DNA of 64,000 bases. It comes from Emydura subglobosa (taxonomy: Eukaryota; Chordata; Testudines; Chelidae). Shown here one piece after another: positions 1 through 14,200 of the stretch. Made by a program: the position numbers and the translations under genes. Each line of letters opens with the position of its first letter. Position 1 is the stretch's first letter. The notes under the pieces are model-generated. The model made no database searches and was not told where the DNA came from. It saw only the letters and a list, made by a program, of their open reading frames with translations. Where the stretch lies: the NCBI GenBank assembly GCA_007922225.1, contig ML680053.1:13337877-13401876 (forward strand), given 5' to 3'.

Positions 1-470
1 AATCAAGGGCTTCTGTTCTGTCTGTTTCACAACACAAAAACAAGAGCACATTCAATTACATTGAAATAGGCAAATTCAAAACTGATAAGAAGAATAACTT
101 TTTCTACACAGTGCAAAATTAGCCTGTGGAACTCATTGCCACAGGAAGTAATTGAGGATAAGAATTTACCAAGATTCAAAAAGTGATTGAGCATTTACAT
201 GGATAATAAGAATATGCAGAGTTATAACTAATGCTAACAAAAATATTGGAAGGAATATTAAACCTCATGGCTAAAGGCTTAAGTTAATCTATAACTATTA
301 AAGACCAGGATGAGACCTAATGTGGGGACGGATTATCCCACATTTGCCTACTGTGGGGTTCTTATTTCCTCTCAAGCACCTAATGCTGGCCACTGTCAGA
401 AACAACATACTGGACCAGATGGACCTTGGCTCTGATCCAGTATGGCAATTCATATGTTCCTGTGGGAACA
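1..470 (+). mobile_element. CR1/L3-like LINE 3' end
   Basis: A 5'-truncated LINE enters from the left edge. Positions about 80-190 encode, in pieces, the typical CR1-clade ORF2 C-terminus (a ..FFTQ.. segment, then a LWNSLPQEV segment). The 3' UTR follows, with the familiar run 'ggatgagacctaatgtgggg', 'cccacatttgcctactg' and 'gatccagtatggcaattc' before 470. It belongs to the L3-like branch rather than the classic CR1 with ATTCTATGAT ends. Heavily decayed and not coding. Family recognition is from memory of reptile repeats. Confidence 0.75.
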
Positions 471-1570
471 TTTCTCACAGCGAAGAATAAACTCTCACAC
501 ATGGTGTGCTTTCCTTTCTGCTTTCAGTTAAACAAAAAGAATAAAAAAGACTTATTTCAGAATAAGTTCAGTAGACACAGTAGCAGAATCTTACTTTGAG
601 CTTTTGGTCTTTTTCTGTTCTTTTGTATATATTTCTGAAGCATGCAAATGCAGCTTTTTAAAACCAACTTTAGCTGATCTTGCTATTGGTGAAGGGATAA
701 CTAAGAGGCAGATTTTTTTATTAGTATTTGAAGGAAGTTTTATGGATAAATGTCAGATCCATTTATTTTTCTGCTTTTAAAATGTTATTGAAATATAGTT
801 TGAACACACAGCTCTACCAATATTTTTCCATTTCTGTCAGTTTCAGTACTTTGTATGAATTCCCCCACATGTTCTATTTTTCACATTTTTCCCCCTCTGG
901 GTTCTCTTCTAAAGCTCTGAGATGTACCTCTTTGTCCCACTGATTGATTCTTGGAGTCCTCGTCAATTAGTAGACATCAGAGGAACTAGAAGTTGGGACT
1001 TTCTTTGTCAGATCTTAATTGTGTCAACTGGAGCCATGTAAAGTACCCAGATAATACTAAATAATATAGAATATTGAAGATCAAACCCTCCCATTCTGTC
1101 CCCCATCTAACCAGCCCCAGTCCATACTGAGTGGTTATACCATGTGACTGGGTGTCAGACTCTTGGACTCACTTGCTACCATTTTGTGTGATCTTGGCCA
1201 AATTGCCATGCCTCCGTTTCCCCAATTATAAAGTGAACATTGGATGAACTTTTACCTAGCACACAGGGATATTTTGAATAGGCTCTATAGAACTGCAGAG
1301 TGTTATCAACTATCATCACAGATACCATCCTACCAGCCAAAGAGATTTTGGAGGATGGGTCTTCCTTCAGAATGCATGAGTCACACCCCTAATTAGCCAT
1401 TGAGGCTGTTGTTACAAAGTGCTCCTCAGAAACCAACATATGTCCTCACCTTACCAATAATCCAACCCCTCAGCAGCAGACATAGGGATCAATCCTGTTT
1501 CCACTGAAGATCAGTGGGAGTATTATCAGTGTGAACAGGATGTACAGGATAGGACCCCTATCGCATAAAT

Positions 1571-1810
1571 TAAACCCCAGATTTTCAAAGTGCAATGGTT
1601 AAAGCTTGGCATCTAAATCCACACTCAGCCACCTACATAAGAGTGGCCTGATTCTCAAAGGTGCTAATAATGCAAAGCTTCTGTGCAACTTTCATACAAA
1701 TTGTGGGTGCCCAGAATGTCTGAAAGTCAGGTCTCACATTTGTTTAGGTGCCTAAACATAGGCTTGGATGCTTAACTGAAGGCAAGCAAATTTGAAAATA
1801 TGGGGCTTAA
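1571..1810. repeat. Palindromic MITE-like element
   Basis: The ends are imperfect inverted repeats: 'taaaccccagattttcaaa' at the left and 'tttgaaaatatggggctta' at the right. Flanking TTA/TAA triplets would suit a PIF/Harbinger-type target duplication. The interior has no open frame. No family name is assigned. Confidence 0.5.
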
Positions 1811-2230
1811 TTTATACTATCAGAGTCTATTCATTCTGTAGATTGAAAATGTTGACTTAAGTTTTAACTGAACCAAATCACTATGATAAGATTCTACAGG
1901 GGGCTCTTTCGTAACACATACACTTTCTTTTCCTTCCAAAGCAGAAAATTATAGCTGATTGGGATAGGCCATTCTGTACTATCCTTTGATTCAGTGTCTC
2001 ACAACTTACTGTGGTTGAAATGATTGTTGTTCTTTCAAGTTCCAAAGAAGAGCAATGGAAGACAGTAATGGTACTCTGTTTTTTTAGCTGTTAATGTGAC
2101 AATCTGACCTATCTTTTTTTTTTTTTTTTTTTTTAATAATCTCTTCATTTTACCGTCCTGGCATTTATTTTCTTGAGGCCAAACTCATCACTAGAACCAT
2201 GTAGTTAATTTGTGTTCCATCTCTTTCCAG

Positions 2231-2291
2231 GCCAGGAACAGTCATTACAAAGGATTCAAAGGCATCATCCAAAATTTATGTGATCAAAACA
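2231..2291 (+). CDS. CNBD2: CNBD2-like exon A (61 bp)
   Basis: The acceptor is a pyrimidine run ending CTCTTTCCAG at 2230 and the donor is GTAAGT at 2292. The first base completes a codon from an upstream exon, then 20 codons read [20 protein letters not shown]. This is the start of a CNB beta-roll: a glycine turn, the I(T/S)KD motif also present in CNBD2, and the strand preceding the next glycine. It ends in phase 0, and the following exon opens with a Gly codon, restoring the common CNB pattern YVI..G.(L/V)RVL. Neither end could shift without losing a consensus splice site. Confidence 0.7.
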
Positions 2292-5200
2292 GTAAGTAAA
2301 TCCATAATATTTACCACTAGGGAGGCATCTTCTATTCTTTCACTGGTCATCAGCACTTGTGTTTGATTTACTGTTCCATATATAATTTTACTACCACTTT
2401 TGCTGAAAGCAGGAAAGGCCCCAGAAAAAATTCTGATTCCAGCAATAAGTTCAATACTCAGCAGCAAGTTTGCATCTTGATGGAATAGACACATAGACTT
2501 TAAGGCCAGAAGGGAACATCATGATCATCTAGTCTGACCTCTTGCACATTGCAGGCCACAGAACCTCATCCCCCACTCCTGCAACAGGTCCATAACCTCT
2601 GCCTGAGTTACTGACATCCTCAAATCTTGATTTAAAGACTTCAAGTTACAGAGAATCCACCATTTATTCTAGTTCAAACCAGCAAGTACTCCATGCCCCA
2701 GGGTCTCTGCCAATCTGACCTAGGAGAAAATTCCTTCCTGACCCCCAAATATGGCATTCAGTTATACCCTGAACATGTAGGTGAGACCCACCAACCAGAC
2801 ACCTGGGAAAGAATTTTCTGTAGTAACACAGAGCCCTTCCCATCTAGTGTCCCATCTCTGGCTGTTGGAGATATTTGCTAATAGCAGATGCGGATGAGCC
2901 ATATGTAATTGTAGGGAACCTCATCATACCATCCCCTCCATAAACATGTCAAGCTCAGGCTTGAAACAAGTTAGGTTTTTTGCCCCCACTACTATCCTAG
3001 GACGGCTGTTCCAGACTTTACTCCTCTAATGGTTAGAAATTCTAATTTCAATCCTAAACTTGTTGATGGCCAGTTTATATCCATTTTTTCTTGTGCCAAA
3101 TTTAACTTAAATAACTCCTCTCCCTCTCTGGTGTTTATCCCTCTGATGTATTTATAGAGAGCAATCATATCTCCCCTCAGCCTTCATTTTTTAGGCTAAA
3201 CAAGCCAAGCTCCTTGGAAACAGCATGCAGAGCAATTCCTTTTTACAAAATCTCAACCCAACAGTAATGCCTGATTCCCAGCGTGTAAGAATTGACTAAT
3301 CAGAGCCAAAGGCAGAGAACAAACTCTCCTGCTGTTCACACAACTCCTTCTCCAAAGACCACTTCCTCTTTGCAGTACCTTACATAACAGGCCAAACCAA
3401 ACAAACCCAGCACCACAATCACCACTAAAAGATTTCTTTCCAAGACTGAAAATTTGCTTAGATGTTAACAAAAACTTGGAAGACTATGTTTAGCAGCGTC
3501 ATCTGGTGACACTTGGCATAACAGTAATTGTTAAATATAGAGCTTTACATTTCCAAAATGATGTACAAACATTAACCAATCCTTGACACACATCCCTGAA
3601 TGGAATTAATGCTATAGAATAGCATTCTGATACAATTATAGGCTTTGATACAGCAGTTGATAGTGCATGGGCATACTGTTTTCCATATGCAAAACTCCAC
3701 TGAAGTCAGTGTGGCTCCAGCAATTGCAGGATTGAGGCCTTGTGTTTAGTGGTAAGTATTATCCCAATGTAACAGATGTAATTTGTGACAAATAAATACA
3801 ATTAAATATATTAATCAAATAATCTGTAAACCATATTCTAATAAATGTTAGGATTAACTGGGTGAATCAAGAAGATAGACCCTAGCAGTGGTTTGCATTC
3901 AGAACACAGTATTAACTGAGTTATAAAAACAAATCTACCAGCATGTGGAAAATTTCAGACTGACTGGAAAAAGATTGTGAGGCACATAATTAAGAAACAA
4001 GGGAATAGTCTTGTCAGGGGATTTTTGAATCCTTTGTTGGCCCAGGAGACAAAGTTCCTAAATACATTATTGTAGTTTAAATTGCTTTTGGGTATAGTCA
4101 AGAGCTATTCATTTAAAATTCTGAATGAGAAAAGAAAGGGCTAAGATAAAGCAAGTGACCCATTCAGGCTCATCTGATTGAGGTGTATTTGGAAAAGTAA
4201 AAGTTATCTTTTCTCTATGGAACAATGAAAGGACCCCGTAGAAACAGAATTGTATTGCAAACATTTAGGTGCAGAGTTGTTTGATGTTTCTGGAAGAACA
4301 GTCACTGTTTATATTGTGGCTCTGTTACAAGAATTAATGGGTCAAACTCAGACCTAGGGCAAGTCTGTTGACATGAGTTAAGCTGCAACACCAGCACTGA
4401 ATTTGGCCTATTGAGAATTTACTTAAACCATGCTGGAATATTGTTTTCACTCCAGCCAAGACAGAGAATTCCACACCATACACTAGTACTATCAATGCAC
4501 AGCTCTGTCTGTGTATTTGTATGGTCCCTAACACTATAATACCTGAGTTTCTCTATGAATTTATAAATAAAAACAATGTGCTTCTTTCTTTCTTTCTTCT
4601 CAGCCTGTCACAGAAATAGCTTTATTAGCCTGCAATAAGTTATTTTATGTTCAGATGTCTGAAGGAGTGTTCTTTCCATGTGTGGAAATTATTGTGGGAA
4701 AGCTAAATTAGAGAAATAAGTTTTGCATTTAATTCTGAAAAATGTTTAGTTTTGTGGTCATTTTTATCCATTGTGGCAGTGAGTTCCATAGCCTAGGTCC
4801 AGCTCCTGTGAAAGTTCTGTGTTCCACACTCATGAATCTCGTGATATTGGTTGTCAGTTTCATTGTTCCAGTGGAATACAAGTATCACATGAGGACAGGG
4901 TTGTGGAGAGAAGATGTAATCACTCACTAATCCTTTTGCGGGCTTTGAATTTGAAGACTGACTTTGAACTGCAGAGTGGAGCACTGGGGTGATACATTGA
5001 CGGTGACCTATGTTGATAAGCAGAAGTGCCGCTGTGTTTTGTACCAGTTGGAGCTTTTTCATGGTGTGTAGCTTTATTCCGAGGTAATAATGAGTTGCAA
5101 TAATCAAACCTGAAGGTTATGAATGTCGCCAAGACTGTGTCTAATAGGATGGGGATAATCTTCTGGCCAACTGCAGATGGAAGTGAGCTGCCTTTTTTTT

Positions 5201-8200
5201 TTTTTTTTTGCCACTATGGCATCTTCACATTCATTTTAACATACCCCAGGCAATTCATATGTTGATTGTTCTTGCATACCCTCTAGTTTTAATTGGTTTA
5301 AGAATGGTATTGTGGGTATTTGGTTACATGATACAAAAATGGCACCGAAAATGTAAACAATACAAGAAAAAAAATCAAGCCAACATAAATCTATGAAAAT
5401 GCTTTGGGCATTAAACCTGTTTGTTCTTAATTGTCAAAGAGAAGCCTTTCCAAAAAGTGTGAGGAACAATAATAAGTAAGTATTTTAACTCCTTCTTCCC
5501 CCTTCACCTGCACACAGTAAAAAAATTCTGAGAACAGCTTACATATCACATCATGAGCCACGGAAAGGACAAACTAAAATCAGAAGGGCAAATTATAGCA
5601 TAGCTATATAATAGCTAACGTGACACTACTGTGTAATTTCAGTTGTTGGGATTAGTGAGTGGGTGCTGGGTGGTGGTGATGGCTGGTGATATACAGAAGG
5701 TCAGTCTAGGTGATCTGGTGGCCCCTTCTGATTTGACTCTATGACAAAATGAGGATTATAGACAATAATCTAGCACATCCCACCTCAAAGGTTTGTCAGC
5801 TATAATCCTGTTTAAAGCAGCACAGTATCAGTCAGCACAGAAAAACTCCCCCCTTATGTTTCCCTTTTGCCCCCTGCAGTACTTTCTCCATGCAGAGAAT
5901 TAGCCTGATAGAAGTGAATCCAACTGCTTAATACCTCTAGTATGGTCACATTGACCATGGTATCAACCATATTGATTGTATCCTCAATTAAGACAAACAC
6001 ATGATTAATTTTCATCACATGACTTGTTCTATCAACTGGAGTAGGATGCTTAAAGTTAAGTACATGCTTAAATGCTTTGCTGAATCAGGGTCATAATCTT
6101 TTCTTAGAAGCACAGATCTCCACTGAGATTAAATGGATTTTCACATCACATATTGCAAATCAGTTGAAGTGACAACCATACCCACACTGCCATGCTAAAA
6201 AATGGCTAAAAAATTGCCTCCTTGTGTTCAGGAGCAGTGTGGGTGGGTGGGGAATCACATACATATACAAAGACAATAATTTGCCCAATCGTTTGTTTTA
6301 TTATTCAGCCAAGTGCATGTTTTCCAGGTGTAAAATGTTTTAATACATTTTTGTAACAGTGGATGAGCTCTGGATCATTCTCAAGGCTATAGTCAGTGTA
6401 TACCTGGAGTTTCAGAATTACAGATAGTTCTAAATTTCAACATTAAAAAGTGGGAATATTTCTGGACCCCCTCCCACTGCCCCCATCTTGAACTCATTGG
6501 AATTTTTTTGAATTCTGATCAACTTTCAAATTTTGAAATGCTGAATTCTACTGAAAAAATAAAAGCTTTTTATTTTTTTTAAATTTCTTTTCTTGTTTTT
6601 TTTTTTAAACCAGCTCTAGTCAGCATCTTCATCGGCCACCTTTTATAAAAATAATTTATGTGCAGTAGATTATTTTGTTTTAATTTATACTATTACAGGG
6701 TTACTTTCATACAGGAAATATTTGCTTAAAAATACAATTCCCATTTATTTTGTGAAGATATCTAGGAACTATTCATTTATCTTTGTACTGCCCATCATGG
6801 GTACATATAATTTCATGGTGAACTGTGGGAAAACTCATATATCCTCCCACTTGCTCCAGTTTATCCCCCTTCCATTAAGGGGGACACAGTTGTCCCCCTT
6901 CCATTAAGTTAAAGGAGAACACATTACCAATAACATAAAAAACCATAATGAGTCTCTTGAATTTTAGTTAGCGATATCAGCTGTGTTTTGCAAGTGTCAC
7001 TATCAAATGGGTGATATTGTTGAGGGCTTCTGACCTTTACCATGCCCATCTCACAGGTTTGCTTTTCTCTTGACTACACAAGACAGATAACCATTGATAT
7101 ATTCTTGGCTATGAACTATTCTCCTAAAACACATTTGATGTTCATATATGGTCTCTTGGCTGCCTATACTCATGCCCATCTGTTAGGATGGCATGCCAGT
7201 TCCTTTGGACCATTGGTGCCAACCAACAATGATTTTACATGGGCAGCCAGTGAATGCTGCAAGTGCCATCTCTGTTGGAAGACTCCTTTCTTTTGTTACA
7301 GGATTTTAGGATTCATAAAAGCCAGCATGCTGAGTAGAGAGCTATCAAAACTAGCCAATGGGAAATGCCCAGAAGAAGGATGTGTCCTAACCCCCATCCC
7401 ACTCAGGGAGATCTGCACCTAAATTCAGGCTATCTCTGCTTGGGATTATCAGACATGACCCCTCTTCTAGAGTCAGGTACTTAAGGCATTTCAAGGAGGA
7501 ACTTCCTCATAACTTAAATAGTTATTGGAGCAATGGGACTGGATCCTGGATCTCCCACTTCAGTGTCCTACCTACCAGGCTACAGAGTCATTCTTTCTTG
7601 TTGGCTAGTTGACTCTTTTTTTCTTTATCCAAAGTGGAACAATTTCAACTGGAAAGACTGAGGAAAACCCACACTAAAATATACCATATCCCAGTGGTTA
7701 GGGCACACACATGTTCAAATCCCAGCTCCTCAGCAGGCAGAGCAGGGGGCTTGAACTGTTGGTTTCTCACAACCTAGCCACTGGGATAAAAGTTAGAAGG
7801 GAAGTCCTCCTCCATAGAGCTAATTAGGCTTTTCAGCACACCTGTTAGATCAGGACCCCCATGTGAGTTAGGCAGAGGAATGACTAGAGTGAAGCATTAG
7901 GGAGCAACTACTACAAAAATGTATGTGCTGGATGAGTTTAGGCACCTCAAGGATTAGGTGGCAGCTAAGCAAGGATTTTGTGAATATCAGTGGTACCTAA
8001 ATCTGGGAATTAGGTACCTAAATCCCTTTGTGAATCTAGGCGTAGCTGTCCATTCTCTCTAGGATTAAATTCAAAGCACCTCTATACGGGCAAAATTCTG
8101 CCTTCAGCTACAAACAGAGCTCCAGACGGAAGTCAGTGGAAGTCCATGTGCAATCCATAGCAAAATGCATCCCTTTGCAACTTGTCTATCCAATTTCAGA

Positions 8201-11200
8201 ATGGGGCTTTTTGTATTTAAAATTATCCAGGTACTTGAGTCTAAGTCACATTATTCTATTCTATGCCCTCTCTCTTCCTCACACCCTCAACTTGAGGTTC
8301 ATCTCTGTTATTAAACTGATCATTATTGTCAAAGGAGTTCATTCTGTGTCTCGAGCTCCATTGTATGGAAAAGCCTTTCTGATTTTCTCCACCTCATTAA
8401 TTTCTTTCTAAATTCCAGTCCTCTCTTAAACCTTCCTTCCCTCTCTTATCTTGCAGGCCTCTGATTCCTGTCCCCTGATGCCTTCCATTTTTATTTGGTC
8501 AACTTTTATGTTCCTAATTATTGACTATATTTGATTGTTCATAGAACAATCTTTATGGGTTTAACTGATCACACTTGTGCGCCCTGATGTGCTTCCCACT
8601 CCCTCCTCCTCTGCCCCCATTTAAAAAGATGCCACTTTAAAGCAAAATTACTGTCTTTTTTTTTTAATGTCTACGCATTTTTACAAACGACTTCTTCCTG
8701 TGTTTCTGTGTTTGATGTCCCCTGCCATTAAGCTACATTTCCAAAACTGCTTGCCAGGCTCAAGGGCTCTTCAACCTCTCCAACGTTCAAGCATGGTGTC
8801 AGAGGAAAAAAAATATTTGTGGATTTAAAGAGGCATATGGCAACAATGTAAAAAACTGTACAGGGAGTTTGAGCACTTACCTCAGCCTTTGAGAATTCCA
8901 GTGGTTTTCTAGATGCCTCAAAGTTAGGCATTGAGCATCACAATATCTAAGTCCCTTTGTGACTTGCATTTGGATGTATGTAAAACCAAGCCATGAACTA
9001 GAAAGCTATAAGGTTATAAAACAAGATGGCATCAAAAAGACGGAGAAGTAAGGAAAAAATAAGTTCTGGGTTAAAAACAATTCTTAATTGTATTTATTTG
9101 GAGGTCTGTATTAAGAGGGTTTCTGTTGATGAACACTAAGATCTATTGACTGAAAATGTCAATTATGACCACCACTTGGGTTCACAGTAGAATTTGAACT
9201 TGGACCTACAGTGCTAAAAGTTTTACTCACAATAAGATGAACTAATGGAGTAGCTCCCATCTAGCCTTTTTTGTGGGCCAGCAACCAAGTTTTGGAAAAG
9301 AAATACAGTCGGGGTATGTTCCATGAAGAGTCACTGAGATTAAATCAAATTCAATATGTTCCTTCAATGGCAATAAAAAATGTTTTGGTGCTCACTGATG
9401 CAGGAAATTTCTCTATATATTGTTACAAACTGGGTCAAACCCTTGTTAGGGGCTGAGTTGTTCAAACAAGGGTGTGAACGCACCCTTAATTTAAGATAGT
9501 TATAAAAGAGAGTTTAGAGGCCACACCTAAACAAAGCCTGATAGAGTTTACCCAGAAACCAGCACCAGGGGGATGGAGGGTTCCACTGGGTATTGTTCTG
9601 ACCTGGGATCTGTATGCTAGGAAACTGCTCTTTTTGTTTCTGACTCCTCCTGCCTTCGGAGAAGCAGGACTTTGTACATTCCTTGTAAATAATGCATCAA
9701 TACTTGACTCAGTTGTCAATTTCAGCTCCCAATTCCCAAGATGTAACAGTATTGTTACATACATTTAGAATTGTCTTCTCAAATATTTAGGATTCTCTTC
9801 ACTATAGCCATGAATTTCTTTTTTGAAGGGAAATTAAGTTAGATCCTTGGGAGTTCTGTTGTGCAAATTTTCCATTTAAATGACACAGAAATCAAATTTC
9901 ACATTTCCTCCTCGAATTGGCCTGTACATTCATGAAAAGGATTTGGAATTCACAGGGCTTTATGAAAATCACCTGCTGATACAATCTTTTCAACCAGAGT
10001 AAAGGTATTGGGTGGAAAGCAATGCACAATGGTTTGTACAGAGAGAAAGAGTAAGCCAGAGAGAGAGAGAATATGATAAACATCTGTGGGAGAAACTGAT
10101 AATCCATAGCTGAGAATTTTACATTGAAAACATAAGATTTTTTCTATATATTTAGGTAATTATTACCTCATTATGTTTCAATGATGTATCCTTTATTCCT
10201 ACTGCTTTTTGGTACCTGACAGTAATTTTTGTAGTTACGATAAGGCAGAAATTACAGTAGATATCGGGCCTGATTAATTAGCTGCCTGGAAGAGAAAGAT
10301 AATGTCTTATTATTTGTCTTATGTTTGGAGATAATCCCCTTCACTTTGGAGTGAGAAGACATCCTGCAATTACACAGAGCTAAAAACAGTCCTTTCTTTC
10401 AGGGGAGGCTGCGGGTCCTGAAAGCAATGACATCTTCTAAACCTCGTCTATCATTAAAGTCTTTTAGACACTGTAAGTCTTCATTTTTATGGAAGCATTT
10501 TTTGTTGTTGTTTTTTTTAAACAGTGACAATCTGCTTCTCAATGCTCACATTCCATAATGTAATTTTCTAAATTCCAGGCACTGACAAGATTCATTAGAG
10601 ATGTCCCTTTTGTGTACATGCCTGTGGAGACTTTGTGAGCGGTCTCCCAGAATTTATGAACTTCCTTTTCATTTGATTAAGATTCTTGCATTTTCAGCCC
10701 ACTATCATGTCTTTGCAATTCCTCCACTACATTGCTTTCATGCTATGTTTTTGCCATAACACCTTGAAAAATATTTAATCCATTTTTGATCTCGTACCAA
10801 TGGAAATCAGGATGAAATTCACTACAATCAATGGCTTACATCAGTGCATATCCACCTGTCCCATCAAGTCTGCCTTGCTTCACAGAGGCAGCATGGTATA
10901 GTAGAATTGGCACTGCATTGGGAGTCAGGAGTAGAATGAGCCAAATTACTGCACTGGCAATTCCCTAACCTCTGACCAATATTATGTTTCATAGCACATA
11001 AACGGAGACGTTAGAGAAAAATATAAACTATTCTTGCTGGAAGATTGCAAACAAACACCACTTAATTTTTTAAAATTCAAGCTGATAGCACACAAAACAG
11101 AGAGAGACAAAGCAGGCTGCTCCATGAGGCAGAGAGGCACAACTCACTCAACCTTACTCTAGGCTGGCTTTTCCCAGACTGATTGCATGCTGCCCTGCAG

Positions 11201-14200
11201 AACCCTCTAATCTACAAGAGGGACCAAGAAACCCCTGCCACACACACACACTCCTCCCCATATTAAAGTGATAACTTGCAATTCCAACACAGTCATCCAT
11301 ACAACATAGGCTATAGGATATTCTGACATGAATGACATTGTTCCACTTTGTATAAAATTCTTAAATAGTTGGGGGTGGGGAAAAAGAGAGAGAGAGAGAG
11401 AGAGAGAGACTGATTGTAGCCTGGTGTCTAGGACACTCACCTCGGAGGGGGAAGACCTGGATTCAAGTCCCTGCTCCAGAGCAGAGATTCAAACCTGGGT
11501 CTTCCATATCCCAGGACACCCTAACCACTGGATAAAATATATATTCCTCCTCATGAATCTGGTCCCATTTTTTTTTCTGGCAAAAACTATTCAATGAATT
11601 TGTGTCAATTGAAACTACAGTTTTTGGTGACTAAATTATTTGTCAAAAAAAGTTCACCTAACTCCAGTCAGAAGACTCATGTTCTATTCTCAGCTGTGGC
11701 CCAGGGTGAGTAACGTTAGCTCTCTGGGCTACTGCTTCCCCTTTGTCTAGAATTTAAACTCTTTGGGGCAGGGCTGTCTCTTAGAATATGTCTACACTGG
11801 AATAAAAGACCTGCAGCATGGCCACAGCTGGCCCAGGTCAGCTGACTCAGGCTCACAGGGCTTGGGCTATTGGGGCTAAAAACTGCAGTGTAGACATTTG
11901 GGCTCTGGGACCCTCTCCCCTCATGGGACCCCAGAGGTCAGGCTCCAGTCCAATCTGAGCCAAAACATCTACACAGCAATTTTACAGCCCTGAAACCCAA
12001 GCCCTACAAAACCCAAGTCAGCTGACCCAAGCCAGCTGCAGATGATGAATTGCTGTGTAGATGTACTCCATGTAGCATAATGGGGCTCTGCTCCTGGCTG
12101 TGGCTATTTCTTTTTCTTTAGAATATTTGGGCATGATTCTGCACTCCACTGCATTGTTACTATTTATGATTTGTAATGCCATTGATTCAATTTCCTTTGA
12201 AAACGTTGTTACAATATTTTTTTAAAAAACTTCGATTTAGTTACACTTTGAATAGTGTAGCAAATGACAGGGGCATGACACACACTTTGAGGTAACTTCT
12301 TTTTTCTTACCTTTTGGGCAAAATAGCCATCTCAAATGCACCTCAGACAGATCTCACCTCCAGTATTCTGCTAGTGCAGAACTACCATGGGTATCAATAG
12401 GAATCCTGCTTCTGTAGGGAGCAGTGAATACTGAGATCAAGATCCACCATATGAAGCTAAGGGGGGAATTCTTCCCTTCCTTTACAATACTAAATAAACC
12501 TATTCAGGGAAAGGAGCAACGGCTAAAGATATGGGACCAAATCCTGCTCTCAGCTAGATCTGAATCCATGGTTGTCTGGACATCAAAAGAAGCCTGCAAT
12601 CATCAGTGTGGAGGTCCAGGGCTTATCTCCAAGAGCGAGGCTGCCATGTAGCCATCACTAGTGGTGATCCTGACACCCATGATTTTAGTTAGCAAAGGGG
12701 TTTTCTGCTCTTGCCAGCCTGGCTTTTTGGCAACCTGCCTATTGTGCGGATAGGGAGCTGAGAGCCTTGGAGCCCTGACCCGGGTTTTCATTCTAAATCA
12801 GAGTAAAACTAAATTTTGAAATAGTGAAATCTTCCAAGAAATGGAATTTCCTTTCTCCGACCAGCTCCAGTACCCAGATATAGGCTTACAAAGGATCAAA
12901 CGAAGTGAGAGAACATACTGTGGTGTCAGCAGTTCCTGGGGGTGCTGGTAGGGTGGTCAGGAGGACCAGACATAGTATAAGGAGTTGAAAGATTTGTGTT
13001 CCAGTCCCGTGATGTCCTCTCTTCATTGCCTTACACAAGTTAATTTCTCCCTCTGGGGAAGGGGGTGTGTGTCATGTGAATTAAGCAATTAATGTTTGTA
13101 AAGGACTTTGAACAGGTAAAGCACAATATGAATGTAAAATTATGTTAACTGCTATTTAGACAGACTTGGTTCCCCTCCTCCCTTTGTGATGCAGACAGGA
13201 GAATTTGTCCCTTTAATTGGAAAATATCCTAATCACTGCTTTGAAAACATTGGGAGATATAAATATAGATATTTGGGCAGTTACAACAAATGGCCACAAA
13301 CTTCTTTCCTGTATCTAAAGACCTTGATCACGATAGAGACTCACGCAGTTCATGGTGTTTGCTGTTTGTAACCAAAGATGTTATTAATTACAGCCCAACT
13401 CTACTGTGAGCCCATTAGCGATGAAGGATATTCGTACGAGGCCCTGACCAAGGTACTCATTTCAGTAATTTCATTTAAATACTCTCCATGTGGAAGAGGT
13501 TGAACACATTAACTTGAAAATTAATGATGATATTTGCAATTTGAAACTTTAAAAGCATGCAAATTCTGGCTGGAAGTAGGCCACATTGGGTTATAACATT
13601 GCTACTTTCCATTTAAAGAGAAGCAATCATTTTGTAGATAACAATGTAATAGAGAAAGCCCAGTGAATCCTTTGCATTCATAACACAATTCTCAGTAGGC
13701 TACAAGAGTTGCTATCCCAGTGCTACAGGAGGATTCCATCTCTAAACAGAGAAAAAATATTAAACCCTTGAGACACTAGGTTATATATTTTAAGAGCACA
13801 TGTTATATGGTAGTTTGTGCACAAGAAGAAGTATGGTCTGATGACTAAAATCAACTCCTGGATCTCAAGAGGTGTGGGTACAATTTTTGATTCTGCCCCG
13901 GACTTCCTACTTGATCCTGACCAAATAATTTACTCTTGTTATACCTCAGGTTCCATCAGCTGCTGAATAGCTTAAATGTTTTTTTGGTTACAGGGCCATG
14001 CAACAGAATCACAGGGTGCCAATCTCCACTCTCTCCCCTGACAAGGGAGGCTAGTGGACATGTGGAGAGGTGTTCAGCTCTGCCCATCAGATATCTGCTC
14101 ACTCCGGCTCTTTCTGTTCTGTTGGTAGGGACAGAGGGAAGGGAGCCATCTATGTGTAACCTATGCTTTTTTGGTATGGCACTCTGTCCCCGTCTAGTGA

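Larger units (their letters stand above)
2292..10402 (+). other. CNBD2: Intron of CNBD2-like gene (8.1 kb)
   Basis: Bounded by GTAAGT and a pyrimidine-rich TTTCTTTCAG. It holds the CR1 at 2494-3222, L2 at 4740-5165, a CR1 tail at 5675-5745, the tRNA-like-pair repeat at 7335-8045 and a solo LTR at 9421-9759. In 3223-4739, 5746-7334 and 8046-9415 I see only AT-rich sequence, short poly-T runs (about 5190, 6590) and half copies of reptile palindromic repeats (for example 6040-6110). No exon is recognisable there. Confidence 0.6.
10473..13393 (+). other. CNBD2: Intron of CNBD2-like gene (2.9 kb)
   Basis: Contains a MIR-like head, an (AG)n tract, one inverted tRNA-like pair and a SINE/L2 tail split by a MITE. 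12111-13393 shows nothing recognisable beyond low-complexity AT-rich sequence. Confidence 0.55.

Noticed and set aside
541..780. TTATTTCAG acceptor followed by a long open frame, as a possible upstream CNBD2 exon
   Set aside because: The translation does not resemble a CNB domain and no donor of the required phase is present.
7042..7422. 126-codon open frame
   Set aside because: Overlaps the start of repeat copy a; no domain, and absent from other copies.
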